Assembly: GCA_024704175.1 (NCBI GenBank)
Contig: CP085629.1
Span: 4,216,001 to 4,280,000, forward strand
From: Paenibacillus sp. P25
GTDB lineage: Bacteria > Bacillota > Bacilli > Paenibacillales > NBRC-103111
DNA length: 64,000 bases
Direction: 5' to 3'
How positions within the stretch are numbered: position 1 is the first letter of the stretch; every line of letters begins with the position of its first letter. Both the position numbers and the translations under genes were made by a program. This document shows positions 38,338-46,812 of the stretch, piece by piece. The notes under the pieces were generated by a model, which did no database searches, had not been told where the DNA came from, and worked only from the letters and a program-made list of their open reading frames with translations.

Positions 38338-40099
38338 ATGCATCCCCCGCTTCATCCGGTATGATGACAGAGACGCGCGTTCCCCGTCCGGCCCCGCTAT
38401 CGAGGCGAAGTCCATAGTCGTCCCCAAAGGCAAGCACGATCCGTTCCTCGATATTCTTCAGCCCGATTCCGCTCCCGCGCGTACGGGCCTCGCCCCGCTT
38501 CACCTGCTCCAGCCGCACCGGGTCCATCCCCGGGCCGTTATCTTCAACGATCAGCAGCAGCTTCCCGGGTTCCCGCTCCGTCCGGATTCGGATGCAGCAC
38601 GGCTCCAGCATCGTTTCCAGCGCGTAGTGGATCGAATTCTCCAGCAGCTGGCCGCAGGGTCATCTTCGGCAGCATCCGCCGGCCGTCCTCCTCGGGCACG
38701 TGCAGCTCGAACTGCAGTCTTTCCTCAAATCGGAACTTCTGGATCGTAATATAGTGCATCACAATTTCCAGTTCTTCGCTGACGGTAATCAAGCCGATCT
38801 TCATGCTCATCGAGCTTCGCATCAGGAAGCCGAGCGCCTCGACCATCCGCGAGATTTGCCGCTGGCCGTTCGTTTTGGCAAGCCAGTTGACCGACTCCAG
38901 CGTGTTATACAGAAAATGGGGATTGATCTGCGCCTGCAGCGCCTTGAACTGGGCTTCCTTGATGGTGAGCCGCTTGGCGTAATTCTCCGTAATGAGCTCA
39001 TTGATCCGCCCGATCATCAAGCGGAAGGAACGCTGCAGCTGCCCCACCTCATCCATCTTCGGCGCCGCCGACTCCGCCATATCCGTCTCGGCCTGCCGGA
39101 AATCACCCTTCTGCACCTGCCGCATCCGCACGATCAATTCCTCAATGGGCCGGGTGATGCTGCCCGCGAACTGAATCGCCAGCGCCATGACCGCAAGGAG
39201 TCCTGCGATAAATCCGCCGAGCAAAATTTTTTCATCAGAACGATTTTATTGAAGATTTGATCGAACGGAATCAGGCTGTGGTACGTCCACCCCGAATAGC
39301 CCGACTGGATTTGCGTGATAAAATAAGACCGGCCGTTCAGCTCCTTGATGAGGTAACCCCGCTTGTCGTCTCCGGTCGCTTGCTCTTCCCGAAGCTCTGT
39401 ATTTACCGGATATACGGTATGCCTGCCGGAGCTGATCCGCATCTCGCCGTTCTTGAGCTCCGTCCCCGCAACGACATCCTCCACCACTTTGTCGAAGCGG
39501 ATTCGAATGATCAGCGTTCCCAGCCGATTCAGACTGAGATAGTTCTGGTAAGAGCGGATTTCACGAGCGGCGATTAAGGCGGTGTCCTCCCGATCCGGGT
39601 AAATCCACTCCGTTCGGCCCGAGCCCTTGGCCGACTCGCTGAGAATCATTTCCATCTTGCTTGGGGATGGATTCAAGGATTGGCCGGCCAGCGACTGTCC
39701 GCCCTGAAGATCGCGGATTTCGATGGAGTAGATGTACTTCTCGTATCCCGAATACTGCACCAATTTGTCCGAGATATCGGCCCGGAGGCGGTATTTTTCA
39801 AATTCGGGCGTCGTCTCGTCGATCGCTGTCAGCCTGTTCTGAATCTGCAGATCGGTTGCAATGGTGAAAGAAAGCTTGTCCAGCTTCTTCAGCTCATTCT
39901 CAATGCCGCTCGAGGACAGGTTCAGCGGCTGCGAAGACTTGGAATACAGCCGCCCGTCGTAAATGGAGTAGACATACTGAAGCGACAAATACGTGATGAG
40001 AAAGCAGACCGCCATGGTCAGAGAGATGAGTGCGAATACTTTATGCTTGATTCGAAGATTGCCGTAGGCTAGCCGAATGTTTGTGGGAAACGCTTTCAT
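38315..40099 (-). CDS. YesM-like sensor histidine kinase (reading frame broken twice)
   Basis: Three frames rejoin into about 594 residues. The N-terminal part has a membrane segment (KVFALISLTMAVCFLITYLS) and an extracellular sensor domain. The first break at about 39230 is repaired by one A (ATGAAAAAATTTT), giving MKKILLGGFIAGLLAVMAL, the second membrane segment. HAMP, phospho-His region (LQAQINPHFLYNTLESVNW) and ATPase motifs (LLENSIHYALE, VEDNGPGMD, GSGIGLKNIEERI) follow. The second break is at about 38650. It partners the response regulator downstream and probably controls the 33.5-36.7 kb transporter. Confidence 0.8.
40084..40099 (+). promoter_or_regulatory. cre-like site over the kinase start codon
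   Basis: TGGGAAACGCTTTCAT fits WTGNNARCGNWWWCAW at 15 of 16 positions (G for T at position 2). It covers the start codon of the kinase gene on the other strand, a place where bound CcpA would block initiation. A chance match inside a start region cannot be excluded. Confidence 0.4.
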
Positions 40100-40217
40100 T
40101 TTTTTGCGTTGTGCTCCCTTCCGTGCGAATTCATTCCTGGTTCTTCTATCGTACAGGATTGGACGGGAAGACGCCAGAAGGAAAAAGTACTTCTCTCCGG
40201 TCCGGAATGCCGTATAA

Positions 40218-40239
40218 ATAAAAAAAGCCGGCAGGCTTT
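40218..40239 (-). terminator. Terminator of the Gly-rich small gene
   Basis: On the minus strand AAAGCC-TGCC-GGCTTT is followed by a run of T (TTTTATTT). It overlaps the TAA of the small gene, which argues that this TAA is the true end. Confidence 0.65.
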
Positions 40240-40475
40240 AATCGCCTCCGCCTCCGCACCGCCCCCATCGCCGCCTCCCCTCCATCGCCGCTGCATCCTC
40301 CGTCGCCACCCCAGAATCCGCCGCCGGAGCCTCCGTCATCGGGCCATGAGGAGGATACATAGCCGTCTCCGCCTCCGTCCCACTTCCGGTTCCGCTTCCT
40401 GCGATCCTTCTCGGGCGATAAACCGCGGAACAGGAATGCCGCTGCAATCAAGACGATGATTACCGTTACTACCAT
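40238..40475 (-). CDS. Small membrane-anchored Gly/Asp-rich protein (frame broken)
   Basis: The start at 40475 has GGAGG eight bases upstream and reads MVVTVIIVLIAAAFLFRGL, one membrane segment, then a basic stretch (DRRKRNRK) and a Gly/Asp/Ser-rich tail (DGGGDGYVSSSWPDDGGSGG). The likely end is CGGGGD just before the terminator, in another frame, so an indel lies in the repetitive tail. Length of the interval leaves one base over a multiple of three. Small proteins with Gly/Cys-rich tails of this sort are common and unexplained in Paenibacillus. Confidence 0.5.
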
Positions 40476-40638
40476 AGGCACAGCCTCCATTCTTATTGGG
40501 TTAACTTTATCTTAACACCCGATTGTTAGCGCAGCGTAAATAATTTTCAGAATATTGTAAAAATTTAGACAATTGGGTGTTAAAAAGTACCAACAAGAAT
40601 TTAAGGCTATTTTAATGTTCCCTCCTTATAATCTGAAT

Positions 40639-40711
40639 TGTTGATCCCACGTCAACATATATCAGTCGTTTCCCCGCAGTCGCCGCCATCGACGTTGCGG
40701 GGATTTTTTTT
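40639..40711 (+). ncRNA. Candidate small RNA ending in a strong terminator
   Basis: A TATAAT at 40627-40632 is followed by a short inverted repeat GTTGA...TCAAC and then a perfect CCCCGCA/TGCGGGG stem (40672-40678 and 40696-40702) with a run of eight T at 40704-40711. No plus-strand gene lies upstream that needs this terminator. I see no good -35 box. A small RNA of about 70 bases is one explanation; a terminator of an unseen transcript is another. Confidence 0.35.
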
Positions 40712-40723
40712 GGTACACGTCCA

Positions 40724-41065
40724 TCACGGGGGTTGGAAGCATGCCTTCAATGCTTCCTGCAGCCGGAAAGCCATCAGCATCTTGCCTTCCATCTTAATCG
40801 CACCCGACATGTAGGCCGATACGGCATTGACCCGGTTGTTCAGCAATCCGTGCAGCGTCTGCTTCGACATGCGAAGCCGGCAGTCCGCCGGACACGGTGC
40901 GCCCTGGAGCAGCTCCGCCTGGCTGTTCTGAAACCGAACCTGCAGCACCTCCGTATCTCCCGCTCCCTCCAGATCGAATTGGAACACCCCTTGGACCAGC
41001 CGGAGCTTATCCGGTCGCCGATTCAGACGTACAATCAGGCTCTGAAGCTCGTCATGAATGTTCAT
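40724..41065 (-). CDS. SCP2-like sterol-carrier domain protein
   Basis: The 113-residue product is a single SCP2-type domain: GVFQFDLEGAGDTEVLQVRF, CRLRMSKQTLHGLLNNRVN and the family hallmark AYMSGAIKMEGKMLMAFRLQ. Such proteins bind fatty acids or acyl-CoA in a hydrophobic tunnel. The start at 41065 has AGAGGTGA upstream and lies five bases after the thioesterase stop, so the two form one transcription unit with the acyl-CoA synthetase. Confidence 0.85.
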   Translation of the reverse strand: MNIHDELQSLIVRLNRRPDKLRLVQGVFQFDLEGAGDTEVLQVRFQNSQAELLQGAPCPADCRLRMSKQTLHGLLNNRVNAVSAYMSGAIKMEGKMLMAFRLQEALKACFQPP

Positions 41066-41070
41066 TTCAC

Positions 41071-41517
41071 TCACCTCTTTGAACCGTCTCCGCTTGCCGG
41101 ATCCAATGCGCGAAAGCTCCCCGTTGCAAGAACGCACAATTCCCCGCCCGTTTTCCTGGCGGTGCCTTGAACCGTGATTTGGGTGCGGGTTTCGTGCACC
41201 AGCTCAGCCATTACCGTAAGCGTCCCTTCCCCGCCGGCCTGACATAGTGCAGATTCAGATTCGTAGTCACCACTTTCTTGTCCGGCCTCGCCAATATGGC
41301 GACAAGACCCATGGCGGAATCGAGCAGCGATGCGTAGACTCCCCGTGCACGATCCCGATCATGTTCAAATGATGCGGCCGGATGTCCAGTGTGACGACAG
41401 CCGATTTTCCGTCCGCCTGAACGACCCGCCCGCCCAATAGGTCCCAGAAGGTTCCCGGCGGGCTCGTACCGGGGCGACGCCCTCCTCGCCGGCCCTGCCC
41501 TGCCCGTTTGACTCCAT
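41071..41517 (-). CDS. PaaI-type acyl-CoA thioesterase (reading frame broken three times)
   Basis: Rejoined, the hotdog-fold protein is about 149 residues: ...TFWDLLGGRVVQADGKSAVV, RPHHLNMIGIVHGGVYASLL with the catalytic region, VVTTNLNLHYVRPAGEGTLT and a C-terminal HETRTQITVQGTARKTG. Two breaks are each repaired by one G: CACGGGGAGTC near 41330, and GCGGGGAAG near 41225. A third lies near 41460. The start at 41517 has a strong AGGAGGAGG. The family hydrolyses acyl-CoA thioesters. Confidence 0.75.
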
Positions 41518-41569
41518 ACGCCTCCTCCTCTCCTAAGCCGCAAGTCCCCGTCTGTTTTCCCTGCACCGT

Positions 41570-43255
41570 TTATTCCTCTTCCTCCCGGCTTCGCTCCGCT
41601 TCCTCCTCAAGCAGCTTCCGCCGCAGCACTTTCCCTACCAGCGTCTTGGGCAGCGCGTCGCGGAACTCATAGAGCCGGGGCACCTTATAGGCGGCCAGCC
41701 TTTCCCTGCACCAGCGGGTGAGCTCCTCCTGGGAGGCGTCCGCATCCTTGCGCAGAACGATATAAGCCTTGACCGTCTCGCCCCGGTAAGGGTCCACCAC
41801 GCCGGCGACTACCGCTTCGGCCACGGCCGGGTGCTCGTAAAGCACTTCCTCCACCTCGCGCGGATAAATATTGTAGCCGCCGGCAATAATCAGGTCCTTG
41901 CGCCGGTCCAGGATTGTAAAAAAGCCGTCTTCATCCATCGTTGCCATATCGCCGGTCAGAAGCCACCCGTCGCGCAGCGCCTGAGCCGTCTCGGCCGGCC
42001 GGTTCCAATATCCTTTCATGATCTGCGGCCCTTTGACCGCGAGCTCCCCTGCCGAACCGGGCGGAAGCTCCTCCAGCGTATCCGGATCCACGACCCGCGC
42101 TTCCGTATCGGGGAACGGGATTCCGATCGTACCGATTTTGCGCGTTTCCCAAATATTGTTCGCATGGGTCACCGGCGAAGCCTCGGTCAGCCCGTAGCCT
42201 TCGATCAGCCGCCCGCCGGACAGCGACTCGAAGCGCTCCTGCACTTCCAGCGGAAGTGGGGCGGCCCCGCTGATGCAGATGGCGATCGAGGACAGATCGT
42301 CAGGCTTCAGATCCTGCCGCTGCAGCAGGGCGATGTACATTGTCGGTGCGCCGGGAAAGACGGTCGGCCGGGTCCGGCGGATCGTCTGCAGCACCTGGGC
42401 GGCGTCGAAACGGGGCACCAACACCAGCTTGCCGGCCAGATAGACAGCCTGGTTCAGCAGCACGGTCAGCCCGAAGACGTGAAAAAAGGCAGCGCCGCAA
42501 GATATACTTCCTTGCCCGGCTTTTTGCGGTAAGCCCACAGCCGGCTCTGAACGGTATTCGCGATCAGGTTCGAGTGCGTCAGCATGACGCCTTTGGCAAG
42601 CCCTGTCGTTCCGCCGGTGTACTGCAGAAGCGCGAGATCGCTCTCGGGATCGACCTCGGTCCGGCATGGATCGGGTCGGCTTTTCCCAAGCAGCTTGCGG
42701 AAGGCATAGACCCCGTTCCCGTATTCGACCCTGCGCCGCGTACCGTCGAGGCGGGCCTTTAAAGGATACAGCAGATTTTGCGGAAAAGGCAGATAATCCC
42801 GGATCGAGGTGACGATGATGCTTCGAAGATCGGCGGCCGAGGCCACCCTGCCGACTTGGCGGAACAGCAAATCGAGGGTGACGATCGTCCGGGCCCCCGC
42901 ATCCTTCAGCTGGTATTCCAGCTCCCTGGCCGTATACATCGGATTCGTCATGACCACGATCCCGCCCATGAGCAGGGTGCCAAAGTAGGCGATGACGCAT
43001 TGGGGGCAGTTGGGCAGCATAATCGCCACCCGGTCTCCCTTCCGGACCCCCAGCCCCTTCAGCACATGGGCAAACCGGAGGGCGGCATCCGCCAGCTCGC
43101 GGTAACTTAAGGTTGCTCCCATAAAGTCCAGCGCCGTGTTCTCCGGATGCAGCTCGGTCGCTGCGGAGCAGGAAATCGGCCAGATTATGCTTCGGATAGG
43201 TAAAGGAAGGCGGCACTTCCGCAGGATAGTGGCTCAGCCACGGGTTCCTTGTCAT
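41570..43255 (-). CDS. fadD: Long-chain acyl-CoA synthetase (reading frame broken twice)
   Basis: The rejoined protein is about 561 residues. It begins MTRNPWLSHYPAEVPPSFTY, changes frame near 43155, and returns near 42480 where CCTTTTTTCAC needs one more T (ALPFFHVFGLTVLLNQ). Adenylation motifs are LLQYTGGTTGLAKGVMLTHS, GYGLTEASPVTHANN and GWLLTGDMATMDEDGFF, with the linker DRRKDLIIAGGYNIYPREVE. It activates fatty acids as acyl-CoA for beta-oxidation or lipid synthesis. A cre-like box lies just upstream, and etfBA is divergent. This matches the lcfA-etf region of Bacillus subtilis in content. Confidence 0.85.
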   Translation of the reverse strand: MTRNPWLSHYPAEVPPSFTYPKHNLADFLLRSDRAASGEHGAGLYGSNLKLPRAGGCRPPVCPCAEGAGGPEGRPGGDYAAQLPPMRHRLLWHPAHGRDRGHDESDVYGQGAGIPAEGCGGPDDRHPRFAVPPSRQGGLGRRSSKHHRHLDPGLSAFSAKSAVSFKGPPRRYAAQGRIRERGLCLPQAAWEKPTRSMPDRGRSRERSRASAVHRRNDRACQRRHADALEPDREYRSEPAVGLPQKAGQGSISCGAAFFHVFGLTVLLNQAVYLAGKLVLVPRFDAAQVLQTIRRTRPTVFPGAPTMYIALLQRQDLKPDDLSSIAICISGAAPLPLEVQERFESLSGGRLIEGYGLTEASPVTHANNIWETRKIGTIGIPFPDTEARVVDPDTLEELPPGSAGELAVKGPQIMKGYWNRPAETAQALRDGWLLTGDMATMDEDGFFTILDRRKDLIIAGGYNIYPREVEEVLYEHPAVAEAVVAGVVDPYRGETVKAYIVLRKDADASQEELTRWCRERLAAYKVPRLYEFRDALPKTLVGKVLRRKLLEEEAERSREEEE

Positions 43256-43303
43256 AGGGTCCACCCCATTCCGTAAGGGCATGATGCGAAGTATAGCGGT
43301 TGT

Positions 43304-43319
43304 CCGAAAACGTTTACAT
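43304..43319 (-). promoter_or_regulatory. cre-like site upstream of the acyl-CoA synthetase gene
   Basis: On the minus strand ATGTAAACGTTTTCGG fits the CcpA consensus at 14 of 16 positions, the last two bases failing. It lies about 50-65 bases upstream of the start codon. CcpA control of fatty-acid breakdown is known in Bacillus, so the site is plausible. I saw no FadR-like palindrome. Confidence 0.4.
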
Positions 43320-43488
43320 TGCCGTGTATTACATGTTATGTACGGAAATGACGAACCATGCCTTGCGGGCGGTCCTATTTTGTCGAATTCCTTGTCCTTC
43401 TGCCGTTTTTTACAAAAGCGGGGAATGTTTTTACAGGCTTCTTCCATAAGATGAGGTAGGGGTCAACCAAGGGGAAGGGGATGGTGTC

Positions 43489-44256
43489 ATGAACATTTAT
43501 GTCCTTCTGAAGCAGACGTTCGACACGGAGGAAAAAATCAGCATTCGCGATGGAGGCATAGCGGAGGATGGGGTCAAATTCATTATCAATCCGTATGACG
43601 AATATGCGGTGGAGGAAGCGATCCGGCAGAAGGAGCGGCACGGCGGCAAAGTGACGGTCGTCTCGGCCGGGCCTGAACACACGGCGGAGGCGCTGCGCAC
43701 GGCGCTGGCGATGGGAGCGGACGAAGCCGTGCTGATCCGCGATGACCGGCTTCCGGCCGACGAATACAGCGTCTCCCGCGCTCTTGCGGCTTATTTGTCG
43801 AAGGAACCGGTGGATCTGCTGCTCGCCGGGCTGTTCTCTGTCGATAACAGCGCGGGTCAGGTAGCTATCAGGACCGCTCAGCTGCTCGGCATGCCGCACG
43901 TCTCCTCCGTCATCCGGCTGGAGATCGAGAATAGGACCGCGGCTGTCGTCCGCGACGCCGAAGGCGACAGCGAGTCGCTGTCGGTCGCGCTGCCCGCCCT
44001 GTTCACTGCGCAGCAGGGCCTGAACGAACCGCGCTATCCGACGCTCCCCGGCATCATGAAGGCCAAGAAGAAGCCGTTCACCCGGCCCGGGCTGGGTGAG
44101 CTTGGCCTGACGGAGGCCGATGTGGCTGCGAAGACGAAGCGGGTGGACCTCAGCGCTCCTCCGGCCCGCAAGGCCGGCCGGAAGCTGGAGGGCTCCCCGG
44201 CCGAGCAGGCCGCCCTGCTCGTGGAGCTCCTGCACGGGGAAGCGAAAGCTTTGTAG
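43489..44256 (+). CDS. etfB: Electron transfer flavoprotein beta subunit
   Basis: The 255-residue protein matches EtfB: MNIYVLLKQTFDTEEKI, INPYDEYAVEEAIRQKE, VTVVSAGPEHTAEALRTALAMGADEAVLI (key residues only), and PRYPTLPGIMKAKKKPF with the family's conserved basic end. With EtfA it accepts electrons from acyl-CoA dehydrogenases. The start has GGGGAAGGGG upstream. The gene is complete, and etfA follows 34 bases later. Confidence 0.95.
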   Translation: MNIYVLLKQTFDTEEKISIRDGGIAEDGVKFIINPYDEYAVEEAIRQKERHGGKVTVVSAGPEHTAEALRTALAMGADEAVLIRDDRLPADEYSVSRALAAYLSKEPVDLLLAGLFSVDNSAGQVAIRTAQLLGMPHVSSVIRLEIENRTAAVVRDAEGDSESLSVALPALFTAQQGLNEPRYPTLPGIMKAKKKPFTRPGLGELGLTEADVAAKTKRVDLSAPPARKAGRKLEGSPAEQAALLVELLHGEAKAL

Positions 44257-44290
44257 ATGCGGTTAGGCCAATGGAAAGGAGGGGAACGCC

Positions 44291-45277
44291 ATGAAAACAT
44301 GGCTCGCTTATGCCGAATGCCGGGAAGGCAGGCTGCGGCAGGTTGCGCTTGAAACCTTGGGAGCCGCCCGAAGCTGCATGGAGGATGGGGACCGGCTCGC
44401 CGCCGTTCTGATCGGCGACGGTTCGGCTGCACTGTCGGAACAGCTGGCTGAATACGAATGCGACCGCATTCATGTCGTCGACCACACGGATTTGGAGTAC
44501 TTTAACGCCGAAATTTATTTTCACGCCTTGGCCCAGGTGCTGGAGGAGGAGCGGCCGCATGCGGTCTTCTTCGGACATACGGCGATCGGGCGCGATCTCG
44601 CCCCCATGACGGCCGCAAGCCTTGAAGCCGGGCAAATCTCCGATGTGACGGCGATTGCGCGGACGGCGGACGGTCTCTGTTTCACGAGGCCGCTGTATGC
44701 GGGCAAGGCTTGGGAACGCCGGGCGTTCGTACACGCGGATGACCCGTTCGTCGTTACGATACGCCCGAACAATCTTCCTCCCGCGGCCGGTCCCGTGGCA
44801 AAGGAAGCGGTGCCCGTCGTCCGCACGCCTTATACGCCCCGCAGCCTTCTCCGGACCGCCGTCAAGGACGTGGTCCGTAAAACCTCCGGCCGCGTCGATC
44901 TGACAGAGGCCCGGATCATCGTGTCCGGCGGCCGCGGCGTGAAGAGCGCGGAAGGCTTTAAGCCCCTGAAGGCGCTTGCGGAGGTGCTGGGAGCGGCAGT
45001 CGGCGCTTCGCGCGGGGCCTGCGACGCCGGCTACTGCGATTATGCGCTGCAAATCGGGCAGACCGGCAAAGTGGTGACGCCCGAAATTTACATCGCCTGC
45101 GGCATCAGCGGGGCGATTCAGCATTTGGCGGGCATGAGCCAATCCAAGATCATTATAGCGGTCAACAAAGACCCGGATGCGCCTATATTCCAGGTCGCCG
45201 ATTACGGCATTGTCGGGGATCTGTTCGAGGTGGTGCCGCCGCTGACGGAGGCGTTTCAATCACGCTTGAACGGCTGA
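44291..45277 (+). CDS. etfA: Electron transfer flavoprotein alpha subunit
   Basis: The 328-residue protein has the N-terminal nucleotide-like domain (VFFGHTAIGRDLAP) and the C-terminal FAD domain: RIIVSGGRGVKSAEGFKPL, GASRGACDAGYC, QIGQTGKVVTPEIYIACGIS, GAIQHLAGMSQSKIIIAVNK and DADYGIVGDL-type VADYGIVGDLFEVVPPL. FAD-binding residues are conserved. It works with EtfB to pass electrons from fatty-acid oxidation to the membrane quinone pool. GGAGGGG lies seven bases before the ATG. The gene is complete. Confidence 0.95.
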   Translation: MKTWLAYAECREGRLRQVALETLGAARSCMEDGDRLAAVLIGDGSAALSEQLAEYECDRIHVVDHTDLEYFNAEIYFHALAQVLEEERPHAVFFGHTAIGRDLAPMTAASLEAGQISDVTAIARTADGLCFTRPLYAGKAWERRAFVHADDPFVVTIRPNNLPPAAGPVAKEAVPVVRTPYTPRSLLRTAVKDVVRKTSGRVDLTEARIIVSGGRGVKSAEGFKPLKALAEVLGAAVGASRGACDAGYCDYALQIGQTGKVVTPEIYIACGISGAIQHLAGMSQSKIIIAVNKDPDAPIFQVADYGIVGDLFEVVPPLTEAFQSRLNG

Positions 45278-45290
45278 GAACGCGGACACG

Positions 45291-45334
45291 CACGAAGCCG
45301 GCTCATACAGCACTTCGCTGATGAGCCGGCTTCG
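45291..45334 (+). terminator. Stem-loop terminator after etfBA
   Basis: A perfect 15-bp stem, ACGAAGCCGGCTCAT/ATGAGCCGGCTTCGT, with a 14-base loop begins 14 bases after the etfA stop. The following CTGTTG is a weak U-tract, and it could serve both strands. Confidence 0.65.
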
Positions 45335-45375
45335 TCTGTTGCGGGGCGGCCTGCTTCCGTTCCGCTGGGCTCTAT

Positions 45376-46140
45376 TCAATCCGCTCCGGTCGCCGCAAGG
45401 TCATAGTACCAAATGGCGCACGGCAGGCCCGTACTGTCGTGCACATTGATGTCGGGCACACGGTGCAGCCGCCCGCCGCTCCTGAGGCCGCAGACGGCCA
45501 AGGCCAGCGCGTCGACGATGTCGTCGCGGGCGAGGATGCTGCGACGGTAAGCCACCAACGTCCGCCTGACGAGCGTCTCCGCCTCCGGGAACAGCCGGCC
45601 GAGATGGGCCATCCGTTCCCGGAAGCCGGCCGTTGTCTTCTTGCCGTGCGCCATCGGCCCGCCGAACAGCTTCGCGAAGATCAGCTCCGGGTGCGATTCC
45701 CTGAGCCGCTCCCGCGCCAAGCCATCACGCTGCAGCGGCGCGTCCAGCTCGCGGATCTTCCCCGTCAGGTTCCACGACTGCCGGGACAAGCCGCGGCCGC
45801 TCTCCTGCCGCTGCAAGGCGTTCGCTTCTCCATAATCGGAAGCGTTCAGCACGCGGCGCACCGGCGCCGGAAAGATGCTCGAAGCCCGTCCCGGCTTCAG
45901 CATCCGCCTTGCCTCCTGGTCGCACAGCCGGGGCGCCGCACCGTCCGGAAGACCGATCGGCATATCGATCAGGATCAGCTCCGTCTCCCGGTGCGAATGC
46001 CAAAGCTCAGCGACGCTCGAATGAACGGCGGCGGACCAGCCTCCGCCCTCAATCAGCTCGACGGCTACCCAGCCGCCCCGGCGACCGTCGACGCCTACGA
46101 ACCGGGCTCCACCCAAGGCTTCACTTTTAGCATCGTTCAT
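45376..46140 (-). CDS. DUF429 family protein
   Basis: The 254-residue product has the DUF429 pattern of an RNase H-like fold: FVGVDGRRGGWVAVEL, LILIDMPIGLPDGA, CDQEARRMLKPGRASSIFPA, and RESHPELIFAKLFGG with a late RDDIVDALALAVCGL. Acidic residues at these places could bind metal. The role is not established. The start at 46140 overlaps the GrpB-like gene stop by four bases, so the two are coupled. Confidence 0.75.
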   Translation of the reverse strand: MNDAKSEALGGARFVGVDGRRGGWVAVELIEGGGWSAAVHSSVAELWHSHRETELILIDMPIGLPDGAAPRLCDQEARRMLKPGRASSIFPAPVRRVLNASDYGEANALQRQESGRGLSRQSWNLTGKIRELDAPLQRDGLARERLRESHPELIFAKLFGGPMAHGKKTTAGFRERMAHLGRLFPEAETLVRRTLVAYRRSILARDDIVDALALAVCGLRSGGRLHRVPDINVHDSTGLPCAIWYYDLAATGAD

Positions 46141-46679
46141 ACCTTTTCTTCTCCAATGACACCCGCCCACGTCTTGGCCCGCTCGAGCAAATTTTGGACA
46201 AACTCATTCTTTTCGTCCGAATACGCAAGCAATGTGTCTGCTCCTCTTTGAACAATCCTGCATTTGAAGTCGCCGTAGCGCTGCGCTTCTCCCGGATTCG
46301 CCCACAAATAATTTCGTATGACGATATTGTTGTTCCAGATGTCGCTCAAATAAAGAACGATATGCACATTATAAGCCTGCGCGCCTCTTTTTCGAAGATA
46401 CAACCTGCCCGGGATCCCGGCTTCGCCCAAATCCTCGTAGCCCAGATCGGTCAATTGTCGTATCATTCCGCCCGTCCGGTCCCCATCCCACACGCCGATC
46501 AGGATATCAATGATGGGTTTGGCCGTCATCCCGGGAACGGAGGTGCTGCCGAAATGCTCAATACCGGCAATCGAGCCGCCTATGCGACAAACAATAGACG
46601 TGCGTTCTTCCTCAAACAGCCGGACCCAATTTTCATCGTATGCTTCAAGGTGGATCGGTTCGTCAACCGTCAAGTCCAT
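46137..46679 (-). CDS. GrpB family nucleotidyltransferase-like protein
   Basis: The 180-residue protein has GrpB hallmarks: IHLEAYDENWVRLFEEER, GIEHFGSTSVPGMTAKPIID with the GS..D nucleotidyltransferase core, and NVHIVLYLSDIWNNNIVIRN. YLWANPGEAQRYGDFK follows. The start at 46679 has AAGGGGGG immediately upstream. The family belongs to the MNT-like superfamily; substrate is unknown. It is complete. Confidence 0.85.
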   Translation of the reverse strand: MDLTVDEPIHLEAYDENWVRLFEEERTSIVCRIGGSIAGIEHFGSTSVPGMTAKPIIDILIGVWDGDRTGGMIRQLTDLGYEDLGEAGIPGRLYLRKRGAQAYNVHIVLYLSDIWNNNIVIRNYLWANPGEAQRYGDFKCRIVQRGADTLLAYSDEKNEFVQNLLERAKTWAGVIGEEKV

Positions 46680-46812
46680 CCCCCCCTTGTACTTCAATAA
46701 TCTTATGCTACCATCGTAGCCTATCCCTGCCTCCAGTACAAAAGAAATTCGGCGGCGGCCCGGGCCGCCCGTAAATGGAAAAAGAGGACAGGCCGCCCTG
46801 TCCCCTCTCCTC

